A DNA stretch of 64,000 nt from Closterium sp. NIES-65 (lineage: Eukaryota; Streptophyta; Zygnematophyceae; Desmidiales; Closteriaceae). Made by a program: the position numbers and the translations under genes. The stretch covers positions 1 through 64,000 of the forward strand of contig CANXME010000561.1 in NCBI GenBank assembly GCA_948144175.1, read 5' to 3'. Numbering within the stretch: the first letter of the stretch is position 1; each line of letters opens with the position of its first letter. Shown here in pieces: positions 1 through 11,250 of this stretch. Below the pieces are notes generated by a model. It was not told the DNA's origin and did no database searches. It was given only the letters and a program-made list of their open reading frames with translations.

Positions 1-40
1 CTATCATACACTCCCTTTCACTCTCGTGCACTCTCATCCC
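1..40 (-). repeat. diverged 30-bp satellite, inverted orientation
   Basis: Aligned without gaps to the complement of the satellite unit, about 30 of the first 38 bases match and the 30-bp phase is kept. All other satellite in the window has its purine-rich strand on +; here the pyrimidine strand is on +. The stretch is short and cut by the window edge, so a chance match to low-complexity sequence is possible. Confidence 0.5.
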
Positions 41-919
41 TGGTCATATGCACGGGAGTAGCAGCCGACTATTCACAGTGGGATAGCTGCTCGACAGGGT
101 ACGTCGAGCTACAGCGGACCGCTGTGGTGTTGCTGTCGACCAAGGAGCTCGCAACTGCAACTGACTAGTCACTGCGACGGGTGGGCCGTCCGGGAGGTCG
201 ACGAAGCAGTCCGTCGACCTACAGTTCGACCGGAGGTCGACAGAGCAGTTTTGGTCGACGGAAGGGGTCCGTCGACCAGGGGGTAGCTCGACGGGAGTTG
301 TGGTCGACCAGGAGCACCTGGTGGTCGACCAGAGGGAACCCAGTGGTCGACCGGAGGCACCTGGGGGTCGACCAGAGCACCAGGGGTCAACCAGGTCAAC
401 CGGGTAACCTGCTCGACGAGTTCTGCGGAGGCTCGCGGACGTCGTCGAGATCGCGATGGCGCAGGCAACTTCGGGCTGGTATCCCGAAGTCGATGTGGCT
501 CGTCAGGCGCAGACAACAGCCGACGGATGCCCAACGAGGCAAGTCGGGCCAATCGTCTGCGCACACCTGCGAGCGCGCGCACTGCTGTGTTCTACGGGGC
601 ACGCCGTCGACCTGCTTTGTTGGCAGGTCGCCCTTCTGCAGTGCTGGCGCGGCTCCTCTACGCAATGCTGGCAGGCGGTCGACGAGCTGCGCTGGCGGTC
701 GACCAGGCTAGCTGCAAGGTTGCTAGGTGCACTGATGTAGTCATTGTTGTCATTGCTTCTTGGATTATTCTTGGATTCTCGACTTTGCTAGTGGAAACTC
801 TTGCCAATTTCTCCCGTGAATGTGCAAGCACTAAGGAACCAAAAAAGCTACGATCACCTCTAGTAGTTCGTGCCAACCCTGTAGTCTAGCTCACTACCGT
901 TGTAGAGTGCATCTCCGCA
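41..919 (+). repeat. 5' LTR of family 1 copy A
   Basis: Homologous to 6375-7256 and to both LTRs of copy B. It ends in CTCCGCA immediately before the primer-binding site. Its outer end is incomplete relative to the 3' LTR. GTCGAC palindromes lie at about 303, 324, 346 and 367. Confidence 0.9.
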
Positions 920-962
920 TGGTGCGGTGAGCGTGGAACGAACACGCGACCTTCAGATAGGA
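920..962 (+). other. primer-binding site, extended tRNA complement (copy A)
   Basis: Starts at the first base after the LTR with TGG, the complement of a tRNA CCA end. The complement of this stretch reads as a tRNA T arm (stem GCGTG/CACGC, loop TTCGTTC), an acceptor strand TCACCGC, A73 and CCA. It is preceded by a variable loop AGGTC and a possible anticodon-stem strand TCTGA. The likeness is thus over 40 nt rather than the usual 12-18 nt. The tRNA is not initiator Met; Arg(CCU) is a weak guess. Confidence 0.75.
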
Positions 963-1016
963 GCCGAGTTTTGCACCTACTAAGTCGTTCGTAGGCCGGC
1001 AACAGCGATAGTCGCC

Positions 1017-4000
1017 ATGGTCGACCCCGTGGTTGATGCGGGTGTTGTACGGACACCTTGGAGGCACGTTTGGCTGACGCGAGGAGACGCCACGCGGATG
1101 GCGAGTACGGGACGATCCCCTTGGTGATCGCCGAGTTGGGCATCCGGTCGCAGTGGGCGACTGAACACCCTTCCCGTCCTACTTGTCCTCGACCGGTGCG
1201 CAACGAAGGTGGCGTCGACGACGAGGTCGACGGTGGTGCACGAGTCAGCGGCAACGAAGGCACGAGGCAGAGAGGAGTGATCAAGGCCGACGGTGGTGTC
1301 GACGGGAATCCAGGCGCGAGTGCAGCGGTCGACGGCGGCTGCAGGCAGCTCGCACGCCAACGTCGATGTTCGACGTCGCTCTCCTCTACGAAGTGGTGGC
1401 GGGCTCTTGGCGACAACACGTGTGACGGCGGGCGGGATTGCACCGGCATATGGCTACTTCAAGTTTTCGCCGGATCGAATCACCGTCGCTCCGCTGCAAG
1501 GTCGACGGGATCTCATCACCTGGAGGGAGTCGATCGAACCTCAGCTGGAGGTCGCCGGCTGAAGGGCTTCGCCGACGGCACCGTGCCAATTCCGCCCGAG
1601 GAGGATGTCGGGCTGCGCGGGGAGTTTCGTTCTGCTCACCTGCTCACCTTCATGGTCATCTCGAGGTGCTGCTCGCCGGTGGTGCAGCTGGCGCTCAGGA
1701 GCTGTCGAGAAAGACTGGATGCTGGTCACCAGGCATGGCGCTTCATCATATCGACGTACCCAGGTCAGGGACGACCTGTACATCGGACAGTTAGAGGAGA
1801 AGATGACTCACATTCGGATGGGCGAGCAGGAGTCGGCGACGGATTACTGCAAACCGTGCTCGACGGATCCTGGCTGAAATGCGAATGGCGGGCCCCGAAT
1901 ACTCGACGGCGTCCTACATCACCCACATCGTCAAGGGCTTGCCGAGCAGCTACAATTCTCATGAAGAGGATGATGATGGTGCCCCTGCACGCGTGAGTCT
2001 CCCTCGACGAGGACTCCATCACCAGCTGCATTCTCCAGGATGAGGCGATGTAGGAGGCAGAGCAGCCCACGGAGTTCCTTCCGCAGGCGAGTTACGCTGC
2101 ACCGACGAAGCCGAATTATCAGCAGGAGCAGCGCGGGAAGCCAGGCGGAGGTGGTAGCGGGAGGTGGGCGGGTCGACGAAGGACGTCGACGAGAAGAGGT
2201 CGACGCGGGACAAGGGTCAACGAGGTGGTGGTCGACGGCGGGAGTGCTGGATCTGCGGCGACCCTGGACCATCTCTCCTTCGAGTGCCCCGACCGCGATG
2301 ACAGTGACGAGGACGACAACAAGGGAGGCCGCGGACGATCGGCCAGTCGTCGCCCGCGTCGAGTAGAGAAGCCCCGCAAGGAGAAGCAAGCGTCGAAAGA
2401 AGACGTCGTCGACGAAAGACGTCGACAGCTCCAGCGGCAAGAGCCGAGGCGACGGGGAGGCGTGGTGGAGCCGACTGTCTCGCTGGTGAGGACTTCCAAG
2501 CAGTGGCGGCAGCTGTGCAGGCCAACCCGATGGCGGTGCTGCTCGACAGCGGGTGCTCCCACCACCGGATGGGGAAAGAAGTCGGTCTTCCGTCGAAATG
2601 GGGCCGAGCGACGGGGTGAAGCACGTGCATCGGTTCAACGGGGCATTGCAGCCTGTCGAGGGTCGCGGAACCGTTGCTCTTGCAAGGGGAGGCCGGGAAG
2701 CGGGTCCTCATCCCCGACGTACTCTACGTCCGGGCGTACAGGCAAACCTGTTATCTTGCTGGCCAGGTGAAGGAGAGTGGAGTGCTGCTGCAGGGCGATG
2801 GCGATGAGATGATGCTCGTCGCCGCGACTGGGGCGGTGCTCGGTCGAGCACGCTACACCGGACGGATACTCTGCACCGACCTTTGCCCCTGCTCGACGCA
2901 GTCGCCGTCGACCGAGGTGGTGGCTCTGCGGACGATCATCTCCGCGACGAAGACGACCCCCGACAGGATGCATGCGCGGCTCGCACACGTCAGCGTCGAC
3001 ACGATCAAGAGCTCTCGGCGAAGCATGATGTTGCTACTGGGCTCGACATCACGTTGTCGACCGGGAGGAGACCCGCCGTGTGTCTCGTGCGTTGGAGGAA
3101 AGCTGGCGCGGCACACCTTCCCTGCCAAGGGCTCGGACGCAGCGGAGGCGCTGGCTGTCGTGCACATTGACTTGTGCGGGCCATTTCGAGTAGCAGCCAA
3201 GGATGGCAGCTTGTACTTCCTGCTGCTGAAGGATCGCCATACTCGATTTGTATGGGCAATGCCGGTCGCTAGGAAGAGCGACGTGCTGCGGGAGTTTCAG
3301 CGGTGGCTAGCGCTAGTGGAACGGCAGACGAAGAAGTCGGTGCTGTCACTTCGCTCCGATCGAGGAGGGGAGTTCCTCGGGAAGGCGTTCACCAACTTCG
3401 TCGACGGGAAGGGCATCGTCCACGACCTGACGTGCCCCTACACTCCGCAGCAGAATGGCATGGCTAAGCGGGAGATGCGCACGGTCGTCGAGTCCGTGCG
3501 GACGATGCTGCTGCACATGGGCGTGCAGCACCACTAGTGGCACCTTGCTCTACGACAAGCGGTCTGGGTGCGCAACTGCTTGGAGCGATTGACGACGCCA
3601 CCGGGAACGACTGCGTACCAACTGTTGACCGGGCAGAAGCCCGACCTTACGCTGGCGCGGGTGTGGGGCTGCATGGTGCAGTTTATGGTTCCCGAGCAGC
3701 AGCGCGGTGGGAAGCTGGCTCCGAAGGCTCGCTGGGGACTTCACCTGGGTGTGTCGTCGGAGAGTAAGGGCTGGGAGATGCTCGACCTGACAGACAGCAA
3801 GGTGGTCACGTCGGTCGAGGTGATCTTCTACGAGACGCTGTCGCTGGAGGTGTGGAAGGCGAAGTATGGGCCGGCATCGGGGCGGACGCAGGTACACTCG
3901 CCTACGGACACCTCGACGGCGACGGTTCCCCTGCTCGCCGAAGTCGACGAGCCTGCTGATGAAGATGTTGTGGAGGTTCCTCCACTTTCCCCTGTCCTTG

Positions 4001-6191
4001 CTCCTCCCTCTCCCGTCGCCGATCTTCCTGCGTCGACACCTGTGTCGGCCACCAACGATGAGGGGAGCCTTGAGGCATCGCCTGTGGCGCCGGCCAGTGG
4101 CATCGCCGGTGGACGACAAGGCGCCAAGCTCGTCGACTACGATGGGAAGCCGTCGACGACAGGGGAGTACCAGACAGGGGAGCCGGTCGAACAGGAGGCA
4201 TCGGCAGGGGGATACTCGACAGGGGAGCGGCAGCCGGAGCGGTCGACAGGAGAGTTGTCGAAGGCAGCAGCAGAGGAACAGCCGGTTGAAGGGTCGAAGC
4301 AGCGGGTCGACGACATTCTCGTTGACGAGAAAGGGGAGCTGTCGGCGGGTGAGTCTACCGATAGTGATGTAATGGAAGTGCCGATCACGAAGCCCGAGCT
4401 GCGACGTACAGGTCGAGCTCGACGGCCGCCGGAGCGGTTGTGCTTACATGCCTGCCTACCGCCAGCTGCCTTCACCACGGTGTACGACGAGGTCGACGAC
4501 GACCTGCTGTACGACGATGCCGAGGAGGATGAAGATCTGCTGGAGCTCGACCCTGACGTGCATGCTGACCCCGAACACCGCTGGGACATCGCCACGATGA
4601 CGGTGAAGGAGGCGTTGTCGAGCTGGAAGGGCGAGGCAGTGAAGGCCGCCATGGAAGAAGAAATCCGTAGCCTCATCGCTATGGGGACTTGGGAGCTGGT
4701 CAAAACGCCCACGCGGGGTGAACATTATGAAAAAACCGATGGGTGCTGACGACCAAGTACCGCATCAACGACACCGTCGAGCGCGAGAAGGCGAGGCTAG
4801 TCGTGAAGGGCTTCACGCAGGTGTACGGCGCTGACTACGACGAGACGTACTCCCCGGTGAGCAGCTACGTCACGCTGAGGATCTTCCTCAGCATAGTCGC
4901 CGTCCTCGATCTCAACCTGATGCAGCTCGACATGAAGAACGCTTTCCTGCAGAGCAAGCTTGACAGGGTGCTCTACATGTACCAGCCGGACTATTTCAAC
5001 GACGGGACCGGCCGGGTGTGTAAGCTGCTGAAGAGCCTCTACGGGCTGAAGCAGTCGCCGCTGCTGTGGTACAGGGCTCTCGACGGTGTGCTGCTGGGCG
5101 CTGGCTGGAAGAAGAGCCAGGTCGACGAGGCACTCTACTTCAAGGTCGGAGGCGACGGAGTGACCTGCTGGGTGCTGGTCTACGTCGACAACCTGCTTGC
5201 CGCTAGCAGCAGCACCGCGATGCTGAAGGAGCTGAAAGAGCTGCTGGAGGCCGACTTTGAGCTCCGTGAGATCTCCCCAGTGGTGAAGTACCTTGGGCTG
5301 GAGATCTTGCGCGACAGGCCGGCCAGGAAGCTGTGGCTGCACCAGCAGGGCTACGCCGACAAGCTGCGCAGGCGCTTCATCGACGAGGAGCAGGGCGGTC
5401 GAGTCCCGAAGATGCCAGTCTTGGTTGACGCCTACGCTCAGCTGACGTTCGACGACGAAGAGGCTCAAGAGCGCGAGGAGGAGGAGTACCGGCAGAAGGT
5501 AGGCTCGCTGCAATTTGCGGCGACGACGACCAGGCCGGACATCGCGTTCGCCTGCAGCAAGCTGGGGAGCGGCCTCACGGTGAGGAGCGACCAGCATTGG
5601 CGCGAGGTCGACCGTTGTCTCGCCTACCTCGCCGACACCCGCGACACTGCCCTAGAGTTTGGCGGTGGACCAGAATCGTTGGAGCTGATCCGCTACGTCG
5701 ATGCCGACGACGCGGGCGACAAGTAGAACCGGACGAGCACGGGAGGCTACGTGTTCGTCTACGGAGGGGCTGCAGTCTCCTTGTCGAGCTCGCGCATCAA
5801 GTGCGCGACATTCTCATTGACCGAGTCGGAGTACGTGGCGGCAACAGACGCCGGCAAAGAGGGGCGTCCACTTTGCTTCCTCCTTGCGGAATTCAAGCTG
5901 CTCGACGCTGGGAAGCCGACCATCCTCCGCGTCGACAACAAGTCGGCAATCACGGTCCCTGAGGGCTTGGGGCTGACGGGCTACCTCAAGCACATGGAGC
6001 GACGCTACGCCTGGCTGCAGCACATGGTGAGGCGCGGGAAATTTGTGCTGAACTACATCCCTACCACCAAGCAGCCGGTGGACTTCCTGACAAAGGCGCT
6101 GCATTTTCCGGCTTTCAACCGGTGCTCTATCGCCATCGGCCAAGTTCGCCTGGTCGACATCGGCGACGGCGACGACGAGGTGCAGCAGTAG
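1017..6191 (+). pseudogene. decayed gag-pol region of family 1 copy A
   Basis: This is the remnant of a copia Gag-Pol. Recognisable parts are a CCHC zinc-knuckle region near 2247-2290, an aspartic protease DSG region near 2540-2555, an integrase with an N-terminal zinc-binding segment and catalytic core (about 2960-3500), a linker rich in Pro, Ser and Glu (about 3900-4450), RT (about 4600-5500) and RNase H (about 5690-6100). The first in-frame-looking start follows GTCGCC at 1017, as in copy B. The sequence is rich in TCGAC words, giving a Val-Asp and Ser-Thr-bearing codon signature unlike family 2. It is broken by several changes and is a fossil. Confidence 0.88.
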
Positions 6192-6310
6192 GTGCCGTGC
6201 CCTTCTGCACGGCTGGTGCAGTGACGGTGTGCTGTGTGTGGGGTGCACGCCGAGGACGAGTTTTCTCCGTGGAGTACTGCCGTGTGGGCTGGAGGCCCAA
6301 GCGTGAGCGC

Positions 6311-6320
6311 GGCAGGGGAG
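6311..6320 (+). other. polypurine tract (copy A)
   Basis: GGCAGGGGAG lies immediately upstream of the 3' LTR start TGTTAAC, the expected position of the plus-strand primer. Copy B has the same sequence. Confidence 0.7.
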
Positions 6321-7256
6321 TGTTAACAGGAATGGAGTGTTGGCCCCGCCCTCGCTTGGGCAACGACGACGACTTGGTCGGATGCACGGGAGTAGAAGCC
6401 GACTGTTTCACAGTGGGATAGCTGCTCGACAGGGTACGTCGAGCTGCAGCGGACCGCTGTGGTGTTGCTGTCGACCAAGGAGCTCGACAGCTGCAACTGA
6501 CTGGTCTGTGCGACGGGTGGGCCGTCAGGGAGGTCGATGAAGCAGTCCGTCGACCTGCAGTTCGACAGGGAAGTAGACAGAGCAGTTCTGGTCGACGGAA
6601 GGGGTCTGCCGACCAGGGGGTAGCTCGACGGGAGTTGTGGTCGACCAGGAGCGCCTGGTGGTCGACCAGAGGGACCCAGTGGTCGACCGGAGGCACGTGG
6701 GGGTCGACCAGAGTACCAGGAGTCGACCAAGTCGACCGGGTAACCTGCTCGACGAGTTCTGCGGAGGCTCGCGAACGTCGTCGAGATCGCGATGGAGCAG
6801 GCGACTTTGGGCTGGTATCTTGAAGTCGATGTTGCTCGTCAGGCGCAGGACAACAGCCGACGGATGCCCAACGAGGCAAGACAGGCCAATCGTCTGCGCA
6901 CACCTGCGAGCGCGCGCACTGCTGTGTTCTACGGGGCACGCCGTCGACCTGCTTTGTTGGCAGGTCGCCCTTCTGCAGTGCTGGCGCGGCTCCTCTACGC
7001 AATGCTGGCAGGCGGTCGACCGAGCTGCGCTGGCGGTCGACTAGGCTAGCTGCAGGGTTGCTAGGTGCCTGATGTAGTCATAGTTGTCTTTGCTTCTTGC
7101 ATTATTCTGGGATTCTCAACTTTGCAAGTGGAAACTCTTGCCAATTTCTCCCGTGAATGTGCAAGCACTAAGGAACAAGCAAAGATACGATCACCTCTAG
7201 TAGTTCGTGCCAACCCTGTAGTTTAGCTCACTACCGTTGTAGAGTGAATCTCCGCA
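6321..7256 (+). repeat. 3' LTR of family 1 copy A
   Basis: 936 bp, TGTTAAC...CTCCGCA, starting TG and ending CA. It is flanked directly on the right by satellite. A hand count finds 12 GTCGAC palindromes, including a run at about 6640, 6661, 6682 and 6703 with 21-bp spacing. Confidence 0.93.
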
Positions 7257-9651
7257 GGTGAGAGGGAATGAGAGCGTATGAGTGTGGGTGGGAGGGAATG
7301 AGAGCGTATGAGAGTGGGTGAGAGGGAATGAGAGCGTATGAGAGTGGGTTAGAGGGAATGAGAGTGTATGAGAGTGGGTGAGAGGGAATGAGAGCGTAGA
7401 GAGTGGGTGGGATGGAATGAGAGCGAATGAGAGTGGGTGAGAGAGAATGAGAGCGTATGAGTGTGGGTGGGAGGGAATGAGAGCGTATGAGAGTGGGTGA
7501 GAGGGAATGAGAGCGTATGAGAGTGGGTTAGAGGGAATGAGAGGGTATGAGAGTGGGTGAGAGGGAATGAGAGCGTGTGAGTGTGGGTGGGAGGGAATGA
7601 GAGCGTATGAGAGTGGGTGAGAGGGAATAAGAGGGTAAGAGAGAGGGTGAGAGGGAATGGGAGGGTATGAGACTGGGTGAGAGGGAATGAGAGCGTATGA
7701 GTGTGGGTGAGAGGGAAAAAGAGCGTATGAGAGTGGGTGAGAGGGAATGAGAGCGTATGAGAGTGGGTGAGAGGGAATGAGAGAGTATGAGAGTGGGTGA
7801 GAGGGAATGAGAGCGTATGAGAGTGGGTGAGAGGGAATGAGAGCGTATGAGAGTGGGTGAGAGAGAATGAGAGCGTATGAGAGTGGGTTAGAGGGAGTGA
7901 GAGCGTATGAGAGTGGGTGAGAGGGAATGAGAGCCTGAGAGAGTGGGTGAGAGGGAATGAGAGCGTATGAGAGTGGGCGAGAGGGAATGAGAGCGTATGA
8001 GAGTGGGTGAGAGGGAATGAGAGCGTATGAGAGTGGGTGAGAGGGAATGAGAGCGTATGAGAGTGGGCGAGAGGGAATGAGAGCGTATGAGAGTGCGTGA
8101 GAGGGAATGAGAGTGTATGAGAGTGGGTTAGAGGGAATTAGAGTGTATGAGAGTGGGTGAGAGGGAATGAGAGCGTAAGAGAGTGGGTGAGAGGGAATGA
8201 GAGCGTATGAGAGTGGGTGAGAGGGAATGAGAGCGTATGAGAGTGGGTGAGAGAGAATGAGAGCGTATGAGAGTGGGTTAGAGGGAATGAGAGCGTATGA
8301 GAGTGGGTGAGAGGGAATGAGAGCCTGAGAGAGTGGGTGAGAGGGAATGAGAGCGTATGAGAGTGGGTGAGAGGGAATGAGAGCGTATGAGAGTGGGTGA
8401 GAGGGAATGAGAGCGTATGAGAGTGGGTGAGAGGGAATGAGAGCGTATGAGAGTGGGCGAGAGGGAATGAGAGCGTATGAGAGTGGGTGAGAGGGAATGA
8501 GAGCGTATGAGGGTGGGTTAGAGGGAATGAGAGTGTATGAGAGTGGGTGAGAGGGAATGAGAGCGTAAGAGAGTGGGTGAGAGGGAATGAGAGGGTATGA
8601 GAGTGGGTGAGAGGGAATGAGAGCGTATGAGTGTGGGTGGGAGGGCATGAGAGCGTATGAGAGTGGGTGAGAGGGAATGAGAGCGTAAGAGAGTGGGTGA
8701 GAGGGAATGAGAGGGTATGAGAGTGGGTGAGAGGGAATGAGAGCGTATGAGTGTGGGTGAGAGGGAATGAGAGCGTATGAGAGTGTGTGAGAGGGAATGA
8801 GAGCGTATGAGAGTGGGTGAGAGGGAATGAGAGCGTATGAGATTTGGTGAGAGGGAATGAGAGCGTATGAGAGTGGGTTAGAGGGAATGAGAGCGTATGA
8901 GAGTGGGTGAGAGGGAATGAGAGCGTAAGAGAGTGGGTGAGAGGGAATGAGAGGGTATGAGAGTGGGTGAGAGGGAATGAGAGCGTATAAGTGTGGGTGA
9001 GAGGGAATGAGAGTGTATGAGAGTGGGTGAGAGGGAATGAGAGCGTATGAGTGTGGGTGAGAGGGAATGAGAGCGTATGAGGGTGGGTGAGAGGGAATGA
9101 GAGCGTATGAGAGTGGGTGAGAGGGAATGAGAGCGTATGAGAGTGGGTGAGAGGGAATGAGAGCGTATGAGAGTGGGTGAGAGGGAATGAGAGCGTATGA
9201 GAGTGGGCGAGAGGGAATGAGAGCGTCTGAGCGTGGGTGAGAGGGAATGAGAGCGTATGAGAGTGGGTTAGAGGGAATGAGAGCGTATGAGAGTGGGTGA
9301 GAGGGAATGAGAGGGTATGAGAGTGGTTGAGAGGGAATGAGAGCGTCTGAGTGTGGGTGGGAGGGAATGAGAGCGTATGAGAGTGGGTGAGAGGGAATAA
9401 GAGCGTATGAGTGTGGGTGAGAGGGAATGAGAGCGTATGAGAGTGGGTGAGAGGGAATGAGAGCGTATGAGAGTGGGTGAGAGGGAATGAGAGCGTATGA
9501 GAGTGGGTGAGAGGGAATGAGAGCGTATGAGAGTGGGTGACAGGGAATGAGAGTGTATGAGAGTGGGTGAGAGGGAATGAGAGCGTATGAGAGTGGGCTA
9601 GACGGAATGAGAGCGTATGAGAGTGGGTGAGAGAGAATGAGAGCGTAAAAG
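7257..9651 (+). repeat. 30-bp satellite array, block 1
   Basis: About 80 tandem units with consensus GAGAGGGAAT then GAGAGCGTAT then GAGAGTGGGT. Unit composition is G15 A9 T5 C1. The register is nearly constant, with one short unit near 7400. Minus-strand open frames across it are by-products of a 30-bp unit without stops on that strand and are not annotated as genes. Confidence 0.97.
9647..9651. repeat. target site duplication, left (AAAAG)
   Basis: AAAAG here and at 10524-10528 flank the solo LTR exactly. The duplicated bases belong to a satellite variant, as in the unit near 14601. Confidence 0.9.
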
Positions 9652-10523
9652 TGTTAGAGACTAAGGACGGAGTCTATGAAGATTAGGTGCCCAAATTTCT
9701 CAAAATCGTTAGTCTCAATTTCTAGACAGAAACGTCGACTTCACAAGAAACGTTGTCGACGAAACGTGCACTGTTAGAATCCCACGAAATGTGAATATGT
9801 TGTAGCACTAGAACGTGGCTACATTTCCCAATTTGAAACGTACCAAAATATGGAGAATATCTTGAGTTATGTGTTTCGGCGCACTAGGGGGTATGCTGCC
9901 ACAGAAATTTAACTCGATCACAATTAACTCACAAGTCCCACAAAAGAATATTAGAGTAGCACTAAACCTGGTAGGAGGGGAAGAGGAGGACGAGAGGGAA
10001 GGTCCCAAGAGAGAGTCCTCAACCAAGGAAACCCCATGCCACACAATTCCCTTCCCCATAGGCAACAAACTTTGACCTTTGTCACTTTCCAACCCATGCC
10101 ATCCACGTCACCACAACTTGGCCACACTTACCAACCTGGTTTGGCTTCACCCAACCTCTTGGCAGCATCTACAGTGATGGGTTCGAATTTTCCAACCCCC
10201 ACAAGTCTGTACCCCATATTGAGTCAATGCCACAACTTCCCAAAGTAGCTGCAACCAAAATATATAAGCATACGAATTCCAATGTTCGTAACTTTCTTGG
10301 TTGTGCTCCGATCGCGATGATTCTTGGTTTGTCAGAAAGCTCTTGAGTAGAGGAATCACTTCAAATAACTGCTCAAGCCAAATAACATACACACACACAG
10401 AGAGAGAAAATCCAAACCACACAAGACACAAATTTCTTGCACACGCTCACACTACGCATGCAACGCACAAACACATGATGGGAGGCAGACAGACGTGAAT
10501 GCATATGGTTGCATCACACAACA
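9652..10523 (-). mobile_element. solo LTR of copia family 2
   Basis: 872 bp on the minus strand. On + it begins TGTTAGAGACTAAGG and ends in ACAACA, matching the family 2 LTRs at reduced identity. There is no internal region, and a perfect 5-bp target duplication AAAAG flanks it. It is the most diverged family 2 LTR in the window, so probably the oldest. Solo LTRs are known to arise by recombination between the two LTRs of one element. Confidence 0.93.
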
Positions 10524-11250
10524 AAAAGAGTGGGTGAGAGGGAATGAGAGGGTATGAGAGTGGGTGAGAGGGAATGAGAGCGTATGAGTGTGGGTGAGAG
10601 GGAATGAGAGCGTATGAGTGTGGGTGAGAGGGAATGAGAGGGTATGAGAGTGGGTGAGAGGGAATGAGAGGGTATGAGAGTGGTTGAGAGGGAATGAGAG
10701 CGTCTGAGTGTGGGTGGGAGGGAATGAGAGCGTATGAGAGTGGGTGAGAGGGAAAAAGAGCGTATGAGTGTGGGTGAGAGGGAATGAGAGTGTATGAGAG
10801 TGGGTGAGAGGGAATGAGAGCGTAAGAGAGTGGGTGAGAGGGAATGAGAGCGTATGAGATTGGGTGGGAGGGAATGAGAGCGTATGAGAGTGGGTGAGAG
10901 GGAATGAGAGCGTATGAGAGTAGGTGAGAGGGAATGAGAGCGTATGAGTGTGGGTGAGAGGAAATGAGAGTGTATGAGAGTGGGTGAGAGGGACGGAGAG
11001 CGTATGAGAGTGGGTGAGAGGGAATGAGAGCGTGAGAGAGTGGGTGAGAGGAAATGAGAGCGTATGAGAGTGGGTGAGAGGGAATGAGAGCGTATGAGAG
11101 TGGGTGAGAGGGAATGAGAGCGTATGAGAGAGGGTGAGAGGGAATGAGAGCGTATGAGAGTGGGCGAGGGGGAATGAGAGCGTATGAGAGTGGGTGAGAG
11201 GGAATGAGAGCGTATGAGAGTGGGTTAGAGGGAATGAGAGCGTATGAGAG

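Larger units (their letters stand above)
41..7256 (+). mobile_element. Ty1/copia LTR retrotransposon, family 1, copy A (decayed)
   Basis: Parts in order: 5' LTR (41-919, incomplete at its outer end), primer-binding site at 920, Gag region from about 1017, protease near 2520-2760, integrase about 2950-3900, reverse transcriptase about 4600-5500, RNase H about 5690-6100, purine tract 6311-6320, 3' LTR 6321-7256. The order Gag-PR-INT-RT-RH is diagnostic of Ty1/copia. The 3' LTR abuts the satellite directly. The two LTRs differ visibly along their length (several per cent by eye), so this is the oldest full-structure element here. It is broken in many places, at least half a dozen. The left target duplication cannot be checked because the outer 5' end is missing. 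Confidence 0.93.

Noticed and set aside
169-740. Overlapping short open frames in the family 1 LTR
   Set aside because: High GC content and GTCGAC repeats leave several frames open on both strands. There is no coding signature and they are not preserved between copies.
920-962. A tRNA gene at the family 1 primer site
   Set aside because: Only the 3' part of a tRNA is present, immediately next to the LTR. There is no matching 5' half, D arm or complete anticodon stem.
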